Shown: one piece after another, positions 29,764 to 37,955 of the stretch
Position numbering within the stretch: position 1 is the stretch's first letter
How the letters are laid out: each line of letters opens with the position of its first letter
DNA from: Actinopolyspora saharensis
GTDB lineage: Bacteria; Actinomycetota; Actinomycetes; Mycobacteriales; Pseudonocardiaceae
Assembly (NCBI RefSeq): GCF_900100925.1
Contig: NZ_FNKO01000002.1
Span: forward strand, 434,001-498,000
Length of the DNA stretch: 64,000 bases
Direction of reading: 5' to 3'
Translations under genes and position numbers: made by a program
The notes under the pieces: generated by a model
The model's database searches: none
What the model was told of the DNA's origin: nothing
The model's input: the letters and a program-made list of their open reading frames with translations, nothing else

Positions 29764-30150
29764 TCAGTGCTGCCGCGCCATACCGGAACGATGCGCCGAG
29801 TTCGCCTCCGGCAGGGCGGCGACCCCCACGATCACGGCGAGCACACCGACCACCCAGGTGGTCCAGGCCGCTCCGACGGAAGCCGCGTACCCGAAGGCCC
29901 ACGGGGAAATCACCAGCAGGATGCCGAGCACCACGTGCGCGTACTCGCTGGTGATCGACCCCGGCATCACCAGCGACCACACGCCGGAGATACCGAGCAG
30001 GGCACCGAGCACGATCATGGCCGTCAACGCGGCGGGTCCCGTGGTCGTCCACAGCGTCGCGAGGATCAGGTAGACGCCGAGCACGACGGCACCCCAGTCC
30101 TGCCAGCGCGTCCACGGGCGCGCGGTCGACTCACCCGAACCACGAGCCAT
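29764..30150 (-). CDS. SPW-repeat integral membrane protein
   Basis: Membrane protein of 128 aa with four hydrophobic helices in two similar halves. The first half has WQDWGAVVLGVYLILATLW and the second EYAHVVLGILLVISPWAFGYA, containing the SPW triplet that names the SPW-repeat family. The ATG is preceded by GGAGGTGA at 5 nt. Function unknown; members are often found in stress regulons. Divergent from the coiled-coil gene; the shared region has a GGCCGGCC palindrome inside a CTTG / CAAG inverted pair. Confidence 0.87.
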   Translation of the reverse strand: MARGSGESTARPWTRWQDWGAVVLGVYLILATLWTTTGPAALTAMIVLGALLGISGVWSLVMPGSITSEYAHVVLGILLVISPWAFGYAASVGAAWTTWVVGVLAVIVGVAALPEANSAHRSGMARQH

Positions 30151-30311
30151 GTCGATCACCTCCGTTTTTTCGTTTTCGTCCCCTCTCGACCGAGAGTGCT
30201 CCTTGGTTGGCCGGCCGGTCAAGTCCCGGTTCCGGGCCGTTCTCACTGTGATCTCCGCACGTGTTTCGGGATTCGATCGCGCACCGGACAACATCGTCGG
30301 CGCTTCAGAGG

Positions 30312-30317
30312 TAGCGT
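30312..30317 (+). promoter_or_regulatory. -10 box for a leaderless mRNA of the coiled-coil gene
   Basis: TAGCGT ends 6 nt before the ATG; no ribosome site. Confidence 0.5.
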
Positions 30318-30323
30318 TGTGCC

Positions 30324-31991
30324 ATGGGTCTTGCCGACGATCGTGATCTGCTACCGCTGGGATCGGGCTTCGACATCGTCCGGAAGGGCGGTTACGACAG
30401 AGCTCAGGTCGATGAGCATCTGGAGCGCGTCGACGCTGACCTGCGCCTGGTCACATCGGACCGTGATGCCGCCGTCTCCCAGGCGGCGGAGTTGTCCAAG
30501 CAGCTCGAATCGGCGCGCTCCGAGATCGAGAGCCTGCGTGCGCAGGTCGAACGTCTGGGCCAGCCACCGACCACGATGGAAGGGCTCAGCGAACGACTGC
30601 AACGCATGCTGCGGCTGGCCCAGGAGGAAGCGGGGGAGATCCGCACCAAGGCGGATAACGACGCTGCCGAAACACGTCGACAGGCCGAGCAGGAAGCGAG
30701 CAACCTGCGCAGCCACTACGAGAACCTGATCTCCGAGCTGGACTCGCGGCGCAAGGAGATGGAGGCCGAGCACAGCTCGATACTGGAGAACGCCAGGGCC
30801 GAGGCGGAGCGGATCACCACCGAGGCCGAGGAGAACCGCAAGCGCGCCGACGAGGAGTCCGAGGCCAGACGTGCCCAGGTCGAGGAGGACTTCGAGATAG
30901 CCATGGCGGCCCGGCGCAGCGAGTCCATGCGCACCCTGGCCGACCAGGAGGCCAAGAGCAAGGCCGAAGCCGAACGCCGCGTCTCGGAGGCCACTGAGGA
31001 GGCCGACCGCAGGCTGCGCGAGGGCACCAACGAGGCCTACCGCCGCGTTCAGGAAGCCACCGATGAGGCCGAACGGCTCACGCGCGAGAGCACCGAGGCC
31101 GCGGAGCAGCGCGAGCGGGAGAGCAGGGCCGAGGCCGAGCGGCTGGTCAACGAGGCCGGTGAGCAGGCGCGGACGATGGTCTCCGAGGCCACCGAGGAGG
31201 CCACCCGGTTGCTCGAGGAGGCCACCTCCGAGAGCAAGCGGCTGCGCGGTGAGGCGCGTGCCGACGCCGAGCGGCGCATCGCGGCGACCACCGCCGAGTG
31301 CGAGCGGCGGTTGGCCAAGGTCGACGAACAGGTCAACACGCTCACCGAACTGCGGGACAACGTCGCGGCGAAGCTGCGGGACGCCGCCGAGATGATGGGC
31401 CAGACCACCCCCATCCTGGAACGGCTCACCGCCGACGACGAGCAGGAGCGCGAACTGCGCGACTCCGCCGCCGAAGCACGGGAACGAGCCCTGCGGGAGA
31501 CGGAGACCGCACTGGACTCCCCGGAGGCCGGAGCGGAGACGACGGGCGACGACACCGCGAGCGCGGACGGTTCCGGCGCGGAGCACGCCGAGCAGCGGGG
31601 CTCCGCGGGCGACGGATCCACGAACGGTGCGGCGGACGAGGCCATCGGCGGCGAGGAAACTCTCCGGTTCGAGCCGGGCGGCAGCGATACCGTCCCCGCC
31701 CAGGACGGTTCCACGCAGGACAGTTCCGCCCAGGACGGTTCCGCGCAGGATTCGGACACGCCGGAGCAGCAGGAGCCGGACACCTCGGGGAGCTCGACCC
31801 CGTCGACCGCGGAAGTGGACCCGGCGACGAAGAAGATCGACCTGTCCCAGCTACCCGCCCAGGAGGGAGGGGGAAACGACGAAACTGACCCGCCCACCAG
31901 GAAGATCACCGTACCCGGTGGGGAGAGCACCACCGCTTCGCAGGCGGGATCCGGACAGCACGAGCCGGAGCAGCAGGTACGGCAGACCTGA
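30324..31991 (+). CDS. DivIVA/Scy-like long coiled-coil cytoskeletal protein
   Basis: Protein of 555 aa. Residues about 10-45 (GSGFDIVRKGGYDRAQVDEHL) resemble the DivIVA N-terminal membrane-curvature domain. About 45-370 is an almost unbroken coiled coil rich in Ala/Glu/Arg with repeated EAxxEADRRxRE blocks, as in Scy/FilP/Wag31-type proteins that organise polar growth. The tail (370-555) is acidic and disordered, with a short Gln-Asp-Gly-Ser tandem repeat and two related segments, ATKKIDLSQLP and PPTRKITVPG. A role in hyphal tip growth or division is inferred. Start fixed by TAGCGT six bases upstream. Confidence 0.8.
   Translation: MGLADDRDLLPLGSGFDIVRKGGYDRAQVDEHLERVDADLRLVTSDRDAAVSQAAELSKQLESARSEIESLRAQVERLGQPPTTMEGLSERLQRMLRLAQEEAGEIRTKADNDAAETRRQAEQEASNLRSHYENLISELDSRRKEMEAEHSSILENARAEAERITTEAEENRKRADEESEARRAQVEEDFEIAMAARRSESMRTLADQEAKSKAEAERRVSEATEEADRRLREGTNEAYRRVQEATDEAERLTRESTEAAEQRERESRAEAERLVNEAGEQARTMVSEATEEATRLLEEATSESKRLRGEARADAERRIAATTAECERRLAKVDEQVNTLTELRDNVAAKLRDAAEMMGQTTPILERLTADDEQERELRDSAAEARERALRETETALDSPEAGAETTGDDTASADGSGAEHAEQRGSAGDGSTNGAADEAIGGEETLRFEPGGSDTVPAQDGSTQDSSAQDGSAQDSDTPEQQEPDTSGSSTPSTAEVDPATKKIDLSQLPAQEGGGNDETDPPTRKITVPGGESTTASQAGSGQHEPEQQVRQT
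31701..31754 (+). repeat. 15-bp in-frame minisatellite
   Basis: About three and a half tandem units of a 15-mer beginning CAGGACGGTTCC encode repeats of QDGS(T/A) in the disordered tail. The unit length keeps the frame, so copy number could vary without breaking the protein. Confidence 0.75.
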
Positions 31992-32018
31992 GGGGCCTGC
32001 GGCGGTTCGCTGGCCTGA

Positions 32019-32789
32019 TCACTCCGTTTCGGCCAACCACTCCCGGACTTCGTTCGCGAATCCGGACGGAATCTCCAGCGGAGCCAGGTGCCCAGCGCCG
32101 GGAAGGGTCACCAGTCGACCGTTCGGCAACGACACGGCCATGTCCCGCGCGGACTCCACCGGGGTCAAACCGTCCTCCGCCCCGCGCAGCACCAGGGCAG
32201 GCCCCGCGTAGTCGCGCAGCACGTCGAAACCGTCCCGCCGCGCGGCCATGGCCCGCTGCGCCCAGGCGACCCCGTGCGGGGGTTGCTCCTCGATCAGTCC
32301 TCTGGCCTCGTCCACCACGTCCGTGCGCTGCTGCCGAGTGGTCTCCCCGAGCAGGCCGGGAAGGCTGTTGTCGGCCAGCCACCCCTCGGTACCCTCGGTC
32401 TCCGCTCGCTCGGCCGTCCGCAGCCGGTTCTCCCGCTGCTGTTCGCCGTCGGCGTCGGCCCTGGTGCCGGACAGGAGGAGTCCGCTGACCCTTTCCGGCG
32501 CCTTGCGCAGCACGGACATGGCGACGTAGCCACCCATGGAGCACCCGCCCAGCCGGACCCGCGGCAGTTCCAGCCGGTCGAGCAGCGCGAGCAGGTCGTC
32601 GGCCACCAGATCGAGGCTCGGAGCGGCGGAACCGTCCAGCGGGCTGTGTCCCAGCCCGCGCTGGTCCGGCGTGATGACGCGGCAGTGCTCCTCGAGCTCG
32701 GCCCGCACGCCTCGCCACATTCGCGCGTCCACCGGGAAGGCGTGCAGCAGCACCAGCGGTGGTCCGGTTCCCGATTCGATGTAGTGCAC
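32019..32789 (-). CDS. Alpha/beta hydrolase (I)
   Basis: Cytosolic alpha/beta hydrolase of 256 aa. The oxyanion HAFP motif is in LLHAFPVDARMW (15-26), PDQRGLGHS follows, nucleophile Ser84 is in GGCSMGG, the acid is likely in RGAEDGLTP and the His in GAGHLAP. It resembles 3-oxoadipate enol-lactone hydrolase/BPHL-type enzymes, but substrate cannot be fixed. The GTG start lacks a good ribosome site. It converges with the coiled-coil gene (27 bp) and follows hydrolase II by 153 bp. Confidence 0.87.
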   Translation of the reverse strand: MHYIESGTGPPLVLLHAFPVDARMWRGVRAELEEHCRVITPDQRGLGHSPLDGSAAPSLDLVADDLLALLDRLELPRVRLGGCSMGGYVAMSVLRKAPERVSGLLLSGTRADADGEQQRENRLRTAERAETEGTEGWLADNSLPGLLGETTRQQRTDVVDEARGLIEEQPPHGVAWAQRAMAARRDGFDVLRDYAGPALVLRGAEDGLTPVESARDMAVSLPNGRLVTLPGAGHLAPLEIPSGFANEVREWLAETE

Positions 32790-32942
32790 GCCCCCATGAT
32801 GCCGCAGAAGATCACGCTCCGCGCGGTGCGTTGATCAGTCGCGACAGCGCGGGCGCTGCCGGGGGCTCTCGTGCCTGCGGTCCCCAGGCGGTGCGCCCCC
32901 GCTCCGCGGGGCGAGCACGAGGACGAGCGCGGGGATGATCGA

Positions 32943-33692
32943 TCAGGAATCCACGATGGTGACCTGGTGCGTCCACGCCTCGCCCTCCCAGTGCCGGGGC
33001 AGCGGAGTCGGGACCTCGGGAGCCACCGCGCGCACGACGGCGTCGAGCGCCTGCTCGGCCTTGCCCACCCACAGGTGCTTGGTGTCGGGGAAACCGGTCA
33101 CCTCGGCCTGGGGCAGCGGGGCGAAAGCGCGCTCGGCCGCCTCGGGACGCAGGTAGTCGTCGAACTCCGGGACGAGGGCGTGCACCGGTTTGCCCGACTC
33201 CGCCCAGGCGCGCAGGTGCTCCTCGGTGCTCCAGCGCAGCGGGGGCGAGATGAGCACGGCCCCCTGAACCAGCGGATCGAGCCCGTGCACCAGCGTGAGG
33301 TCGGTCCCGAAGGACCACCCGAGCAACCACACCTCGGGCAGATCGTGGAACTCCGCGTACTCCAGCGCGGCCGCCACGTCGAAACGCTCCGAATCACCGT
33401 TGTCGAAGGAGCCCTCGCTGCGCCCGGCCTCGCTGGCCGTCCCCCTGGTGTTGAAGCGCAGCACGGCCATGTCGGCCAGCGCGGGCAACCGCCAGGCGGC
33501 CTTGCGAAACAGGTGGGAGTCCATCATCCCACCGTGCGTGGGCAGCGGGTGCAAGCAGACGAGGGTCGCTCGCGGTGCGTTGTGCTCGGGCAGGGCGAGC
33601 TCGCCCACCAGCCTCACCCCGTCCGCGGTGTGCAAGGTGACGGGCTCCCGGCGACCGGGCAGCACGGTGTTCGCGCGAATTTCGGTGCTCAT
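32943..33692 (-). CDS. Alpha/beta hydrolase (II), dienelactone-hydrolase-like
   Basis: Hydrolase of 249 aa of the group often annotated as alpha/beta hydrolase or dienelactone-hydrolase-like. HPLPTHGGMMDSHLFRKAAW carries the HP oxyanion element, RFNTRGTASEAGRSEGSFDNG is typical of this group, and nucleophile Ser127 sits in LGWSFGTD. DTKHLWVGK supplies the C-terminal His. Substrate unknown. Same direction as hydrolase I, with a loose hairpin (CTCGTGC / GCACGAG, near 32870-32920) between them. Confidence 0.87.
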   Translation of the reverse strand: MSTEIRANTVLPGRREPVTLHTADGVRLVGELALPEHNAPRATLVCLHPLPTHGGMMDSHLFRKAAWRLPALADMAVLRFNTRGTASEAGRSEGSFDNGDSERFDVAAALEYAEFHDLPEVWLLGWSFGTDLTLVHGLDPLVQGAVLISPPLRWSTEEHLRAWAESGKPVHALVPEFDDYLRPEAAERAFAPLPQAEVTGFPDTKHLWVGKAEQALDAVVRAVAPEVPTPLPRHWEGEAWTHQVTIVDS

Positions 33693-33713
33693 CGTCGCGA
33701 TCCTGCCACGGAC

Positions 33714-33769
33714 GAGTGAGCCCGCGTTCCCGCGCCCTCCCGGGAGTAGCGCGGAACACGCCGGGACTC
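33714..33769 (-). terminator. Imperfect long hairpin at the 3' end of the Cys-rich small gene
   Basis: GAGTGAGCCCGCGTTCCCGC pairs imperfectly with GCGCGGAACACGCCGGGACTC around a 13-nt loop, starting at the stop codon. It does not contain the GTAG-N4-CTAC core of the dispersed repeat family. Confidence 0.45.
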
Positions 33770-34079
33770 ACCGCATGCCGAAGCCCCGGCCGCTCCGCTT
33801 GCGGCCGCGCCAGCAGCCGGTGTGCCAGTGCCGCCGGTCCTGCACCGTGCCGTAGTCCTCGGCTGGCCAAGCAACCACGTGACCGACCCCGGGTCTGATC
33901 TCGTGGTCGCATCCGGGGCATCTGTACATCTTCTGCGCCTGCGCGGCTGGAACGGTCCGTACGATCCAGTCACCGTCCGGTGCTGTTTCGGTACGCGCGA
34001 AACCGAAGCCGGAACCGAGCGGGCGCGGACCCGCGGACTCCGGCTTGCCAGGACGCTTGGGGCGGTTTCGACGAGGCAC
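33768..34079 (-). CDS. Small basic protein with zinc-ribbon-like cysteines
   Basis: 103-aa protein of unknown function. A basic disordered N-terminus (PRRNRPKRPGKPE) precedes YRCPGCDHEIRPGVGHVVAW and a later RRHWHTGCW, giving C-x2-C and H-x2-C pairs that could bind one zinc. It ends in a short basic tail. Homologues in actinobacteria are usually labelled ATP/GTP-binding or hypothetical without evidence. The GTG start lies 7 nt after a TAACGT -10 box, the leaderless arrangement common in this window. Confidence 0.75.
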   Translation of the reverse strand: MPRRNRPKRPGKPESAGPRPLGSGFGFARTETAPDGDWIVRTVPAAQAQKMYRCPGCDHEIRPGVGHVVAWPAEDYGTVQDRRHWHTGCWRGRKRSGRGFGMR

Positions 34080-34086
34080 GTCGACA

Positions 34087-34092
34087 ACGTTA
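34087..34092 (-). promoter_or_regulatory. -10 box for a leaderless mRNA of the Cys-rich small gene
   Basis: TAACGT on the minus strand, 7 nt before GTG. Confidence 0.5.
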
Positions 34093-34140
34093 ACCGCCCT
34101 TCCACCGCCCGGAAAGCATCTCCCCGTCCGCAACGCCGGG

Positions 34141-35121
34141 TCACCGCTCGGGCAGCCGCGGCCAGACGTGCTCGGCCAGCCCACGGGCGAACTCGCAGGC
34201 CCGCAGACCGTCGGCTTCGGGCAGGAAGACCACCAGCATCACCACTTCCACCTCCCCCGACCGCGGGGGGCCGAAGGGAATGTGCCCGGTCTCCGCCGAG
34301 CAGAGTCCCACTTTCGGGTCGTCGCCGACGATGTCCGTCACGGTCCGCCTGCCCGCGGTGCGCTCGGTCACCGAGGTGGCGTCCCTGCTGCGCGGCGGCT
34401 CGCCCGCCGTGTGGGTCAGTTCGACGCTGGGCACTCGGATGCTTCCCCCGCCCCAGGTGCACTTGTGCCGCGAGGGGGTGTCCCGGGGCTCGGCCCGCTC
34501 CAGCCCGGGGACCCGGCGCACGGTTTCCGTGGACAGCAACTCGCACGGATCGGTGAGCGCCAGCGATCCCTCCGGGAAGCTCCGGTGCTCGACCTCGCGC
34601 TGCCGGATGGTCTCCGCGGCCGCACGTACCCCGGCCTCGGCGAGCGAGCACAGCCCCACCGAGCTCCGCCCGGACAGCGAGTCCGCGTCGACGCTCAACG
34701 CGACCCCGTCGGAGAAGAGGATCCGCCACGTGCAGTGCTCGGGAACCGGGGCCTCGCGGACCAGCCGCAGCCCACCGCTGCGCCGCACGGGATTGCCCGA
34801 GGTCAATTGCTCCGGGTCCACGTAGCGCAGCCGTCCGACCGCCAGCTGGACCAGCTGGTCCGGCTCGGGGCGCACGTGCAGCAGGCAGTAGTCGAGCGAG
34901 ACGGTCCCGGCGCGGCTGACCGCACCGAACCGGTTCAACCGCTCCGGGCCCACGAGGCCGCACGGGTCGACGGTGCGCGGATTCCCGAGCACTTCGCTGG
35001 ACAGCGTGCCCTTCCGGTCGCCGGAGTCGGAGCCGGTCGGTGGGGAGGCCACGCACCCGGCGAGCCCCGTCAGCACGACGAGCAGCACCGCGAGCCCGGT
35101 GAGCGAACAGCGCGACGGCAC
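34141..35121 (-). CDS. DUF3558-like secreted lipoprotein
   Basis: Lipoprotein of 326 aa. The signal peptide ends LTGLAGC, giving a lipidated Cys near residue 20. The mature part contains two similar halves, each opening with an NPR/DPC-(G/E)L-L motif and a later CTW: DPCGLVGPERLN ... EHCTWRIL and DPCELLSTETVR ... HKCTWGGG. This is the DUF3558 pattern, here apparently duplicated. Envelope-exposed, function unknown. The GTG is preceded at 7 nt by TAGGCT, so a leaderless start is likely. Confidence 0.78.
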   Translation of the reverse strand: MPSRCSLTGLAVLLVVLTGLAGCVASPPTGSDSGDRKGTLSSEVLGNPRTVDPCGLVGPERLNRFGAVSRAGTVSLDYCLLHVRPEPDQLVQLAVGRLRYVDPEQLTSGNPVRRSGGLRLVREAPVPEHCTWRILFSDGVALSVDADSLSGRSSVGLCSLAEAGVRAAAETIRQREVEHRSFPEGSLALTDPCELLSTETVRRVPGLERAEPRDTPSRHKCTWGGGSIRVPSVELTHTAGEPPRSRDATSVTERTAGRRTVTDIVGDDPKVGLCSAETGHIPFGPPRSGEVEVVMLVVFLPEADGLRACEFARGLAEHVWPRLPER

Positions 35122-35128
35122 GACGATC

Positions 35129-35134
35129 AGCCTA
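35129..35134 (-). promoter_or_regulatory. -10 box for a leaderless mRNA of the DUF3558-like gene
   Basis: TAGGCT on the minus strand, 7 nt before GTG. A GGAGG lies just upstream of it, too far from the start to be the ribosome site. Confidence 0.5.
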
Positions 35135-35197
35135 CCTCCGGCACCGCTCCTCCCACCCCCGCGCACGAGGGCACGGGGGTGAATTCCTCCGATCGGC

Positions 35198-35908
35198 TCA
35201 CTCGTCGAAGTCGTGCTCGACCAGTTCGGTGATCCGCTGCACCGCGGTTTCGGCGTCCGGACCCGTCGCCCGCAGACCGATCCGGTCCCCCTTGCGCGCC
35301 CCGAGTCCCATGACGCCGAGCACGCTGCGCGCGTCGGCCGTGCTCTCCCCGGAGGAAACGGTCACGGCTGCCTCGAGCCCGGTCAGCGAACGCGCGAGCA
35401 GCGCCGCGGGCCTGGCGTGCAGCCCCACCTCGTTCTCCAGGGTCAGTTCGCGTTCCACTCTGGTCGCCACGGAGGCACCCTCCGCGGCGGAGGTCGCCGC
35501 GGCCTGCTCGGACTGCTCCGCGCCGCCCGCGCCCGCGCCCGCGGCCTGCTCGGCCGCTCTGGCCACGGCTTCGAGATCGTCCCCGTTCTGGGCGGCGACG
35601 GCAGCCGCTACCGCTCCCTCGACCAGCGGGGCGTCGACCACCAGCGCCGTGTTGGGCTCGGCCAGGGACTCCACGGCCAGCTCCGCCGTCATCCGGGCAC
35701 TGCCCAGGTCGTAGAGCAGCACGACTCCGGAGCCCGTCTCCGCCGCTGCCAGCGCCGCCGAGGTGGCCTCGAAGTCCGTTCCCACACCCCCGTCCGAGGT
35801 GCCCCCGGCCGTGTTGACCCGAACCTGCGGAGCCATCTGTCCGACGAGCTCGACGACCCCGTCGGACAGCGCTCCGCTGTGGGAAACGACCACCAAACCG
35901 ACTCGCAT
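35198..35908 (-). CDS. dhaM: PTS-dependent dihydroxyacetone kinase phosphotransferase subunit DhaM
   Basis: Phosphoryl donor of the PEP-dependent dihydroxyacetone kinase, 236 aa. An N-terminal EIIA-mannose-like domain has phospho-His10 in VVVSHSGALSDG. An Ala/Glu linker (about 105-148) leads to an HPr domain with phospho-His164 in EVGLHARPAALLA and the SVLGVMGLGA segment. No Enzyme I domain follows, as is usual for actinobacterial DhaM, so it needs a separate Enzyme I. Its ATG shares one base with the dhaL stop (TGATG), so it is translationally coupled. Last gene of dhaKLM. Confidence 0.94.
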   Translation of the reverse strand: MRVGLVVVSHSGALSDGVVELVGQMAPQVRVNTAGGTSDGGVGTDFEATSAALAAAETGSGVVLLYDLGSARMTAELAVESLAEPNTALVVDAPLVEGAVAAAVAAQNGDDLEAVARAAEQAAGAGAGGAEQSEQAAATSAAEGASVATRVERELTLENEVGLHARPAALLARSLTGLEAAVTVSSGESTADARSVLGVMGLGARKGDRIGLRATGPDAETAVQRITELVEHDFDE

Positions 35909-36546
35909 CACTCGACTCCCGTCACATCGGCGAAGGCGTTCAACAACAGCACCACGGAGCGGACTCCCGGATCCAGGTGCCCCGCGCTGCGGTCGCCCAG
36001 GTACGAGGCCCGCCCCTTCTTGGCGATCAACGAGACCGTCGTTCGCGCACCGGTCTCGGCCGCCTCCGCCGCCGCGCGCAGCACGGCCCCCGGATCTGAT
36101 CCGCCGGTCGCGCTCGCCGCCTCGGCCGCTTCGGCCGCGGGAGCCAGCGCGTCCACCATCGTCTTGTCCTCGCGCTCGGCCTTCCCGCGTGCGGTCACCC
36201 CGTCCAGGGCCGCACGCAGCGCCCCGGCCACCGCGGGGCCGTCCAGGCTCTCGGCCTCCCCCACGGCCGTGGAGGCGCGGAGGAAGGCCGTGCCGAACAG
36301 CGGACCGGAGGCCCCGCCTACCGAGGAGATCAGGCTGGTGGCCACCGACTTCAGCGCCGCCGCCGGGCTCTCCGGCGCGGTGAGTTCGAGCTGGTTCCGA
36401 ACGGCGAGGAACCCCCGCTCCATGTTCTCCCCGTGATCGCCGTCGCCGATCGCCCTGTCCAGTTCCACCAGTTCGTCGCGGTGCTCGGAGATCGAGTCCG
36501 CCGCGCTGCGCATCGCCGCCACTACGTGCTGCGTCGTACAGGACAT
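35908..36546 (-). CDS. dhaL: Dihydroxyacetone kinase ADP-binding subunit DhaL
   Basis: DhaL (212 aa) holds ADP as a permanent coenzyme and passes phosphate from DhaM to dihydroxyacetone on DhaK. The magnesium-binding aspartates are in ELDRAIGDGDHGENMERG (D30, D35, D37). SSVGGASGPLFGTAFLRAS and GDRSAGHLDPG complete the nucleotide site. The ATG follows AAGGA by 5 nt. It is separated from dhaK by 151 bp that contain a hairpin and overlaps dhaM. Confidence 0.95.
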   Translation of the reverse strand: MSCTTQHVVAAMRSAADSISEHRDELVELDRAIGDGDHGENMERGFLAVRNQLELTAPESPAAALKSVATSLISSVGGASGPLFGTAFLRASTAVGEAESLDGPAVAGALRAALDGVTARGKAEREDKTMVDALAPAAEAAEAASATGGSDPGAVLRAAAEAAETGARTTVSLIAKKGRASYLGDRSAGHLDPGVRSVVLLLNAFADVTGVE

Positions 36547-36638
36547 GTGGTCCTTACCAATCTTTCAACGACCTTCCGGAATGGTCCACTGTGGCCGGAG
36601 TGCTCATCGGCGCGACGACCGGGACCCCGCCGGGGCGC

Positions 36639-36657
36639 TCCGGGCGAGCCGCCCGGA
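36639..36657 (-). terminator. Hairpin between dhaK and dhaL
   Basis: TCCGGGCG-agc-CGCCCGGA, a perfect 8-bp stem with a 3-nt loop, inside the only sizeable gap of the dha operon. It could attenuate, process or stabilise the message rather than end it. Confidence 0.45.
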
Positions 36658-36697
36658 CCGGGGCGGGGATTCCCGAGCCGCGTGAGCGGTGCCGGGA

Positions 36698-37693
36698 TCA
36701 CCAGGTCAGCGCCGGGGTTCGCACCGGCGCGTCCCACAAGTTCCTGAGCTCGTCGTCCAGTTTCAGCAGCGTCAGGCTCATCCCCTGCATCTCGAGACTG
36801 GTGATGTACGGCCCGACCAGCCTGCGGGTGACGCGCACCCCGCGATCGGCGAGCAACCGCTCCGCTATGCCGTGGGCCAGGTACAGCTCGGTCCCGGGGG
36901 TACCGCCCATCGAGTTGGTGAACAGCAGCACCTCGTCCCCCTCCCGGAAGGGCAGGTCCTCCAGCACGGGGTCCAGCAGGCGGCGCACCACGCGATCGGC
37001 CGATTCCAGTTCCACCCGCTCCCTGCCCGGCTCGCCGTGGATGCCGATACCGATCTCCATCTCGTAGTCGGCGAGGGTGAAGCTCGGCTCCCCGACGTGC
37101 GGAACGGTCGGGGCGGTCAGCGCCATCCCCATCGAGCGGACGTTGGCGCTGACCCGCTCGGCGATCTCGTGGCAGGTGGCGAGGTCGTCACCGCGTTCGG
37201 CGGCGGCACCCACGATCTTCTCCAGCAGGACCGTTCCGCCCACGCCCCTGCGACCGGCCGTGTTCGTCGAGTCCTGGACCGCCACGTCGTCCTGCACCAC
37301 CACGGTGCGGGTCCCGACACCGGACGCCTCGACGAGCTCGGCGGCGGTTTCGAAGTTCAGGACGTCTCCGGTGTAGTTCTTGACCACCAGCAGCGTTCCC
37401 GCCCCCGAGTCCGCCTTCCCGACAGCGGCCTGGACGGCGTCCGGAGTGGGCGAGGTGAACACCGGCCCCGGGACCGCGGCGTCCAGCATCCCCGGACCGA
37501 CGAACCCCACGTGCAGCGGTTCGTGCCCCGAGCCCCCTCCCGACACGACGGCCACCTTGTCCGTCACCGGAGCGTCGGAGCGGGCCACGAAAGCCGGATC
37601 GGTCTGCACTCGGAGCTCTTCCGGATGGGCGGCGGCCATCCCGCGGAGCGCGTCGACCACGATGTCGGCGGGAGCATTGATGATCTTCTTCAC
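36698..37693 (-). CDS. dhaK: Dihydroxyacetone kinase substrate-binding subunit DhaK
   Basis: DhaK (331 aa) binds dihydroxyacetone covalently as a hemiaminal through a histidine, here H219 in GIGIHGEPG (E. coli numbering about 218). GGGSGHEPLHVGFVGPGMLDAAVPG and VKNYTGDVLNFETA are the diagnostic N-terminal blocks. GTG start with GAGGAGG at 5 nt; an upstream extension of 62 codons lacks such a site. First gene of dhaKLM, downstream of and co-directional with an aldehyde dehydrogenase gene. It feeds dihydroxyacetone into glycolysis as its phosphate. Confidence 0.96.
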   Translation of the reverse strand: MKKIINAPADIVVDALRGMAAAHPEELRVQTDPAFVARSDAPVTDKVAVVSGGGSGHEPLHVGFVGPGMLDAAVPGPVFTSPTPDAVQAAVGKADSGAGTLLVVKNYTGDVLNFETAAELVEASGVGTRTVVVQDDVAVQDSTNTAGRRGVGGTVLLEKIVGAAAERGDDLATCHEIAERVSANVRSMGMALTAPTVPHVGEPSFTLADYEMEIGIGIHGEPGRERVELESADRVVRRLLDPVLEDLPFREGDEVLLFTNSMGGTPGTELYLAHGIAERLLADRGVRVTRRLVGPYITSLEMQGMSLTLLKLDDELRNLWDAPVRTPALTW

Positions 37694-37955
37694 ACAGGCC
37701 TCCTCAACGGCACGTGCCACGGCCTCGGCTGAGCCGAACCGAAGGAATCCGAGTCGGGTTCCGATCCGCGCGGATTCCCGCGGAAAGCGTTTCAGCGCGA
37801 CGACTCCGCACGAAACCGTCCGCGCCGATGTGGCCACCATACGGCGGATCACCGACGTCGTCGCCTCCACGCCGATCACTCCGGACGGCGTGGTTGCCCC
37901 GGTTCGGGGGCGACCGAGCGAACCGAGCCGTCGACCGCGTCCCCGAAGGCCCGGT

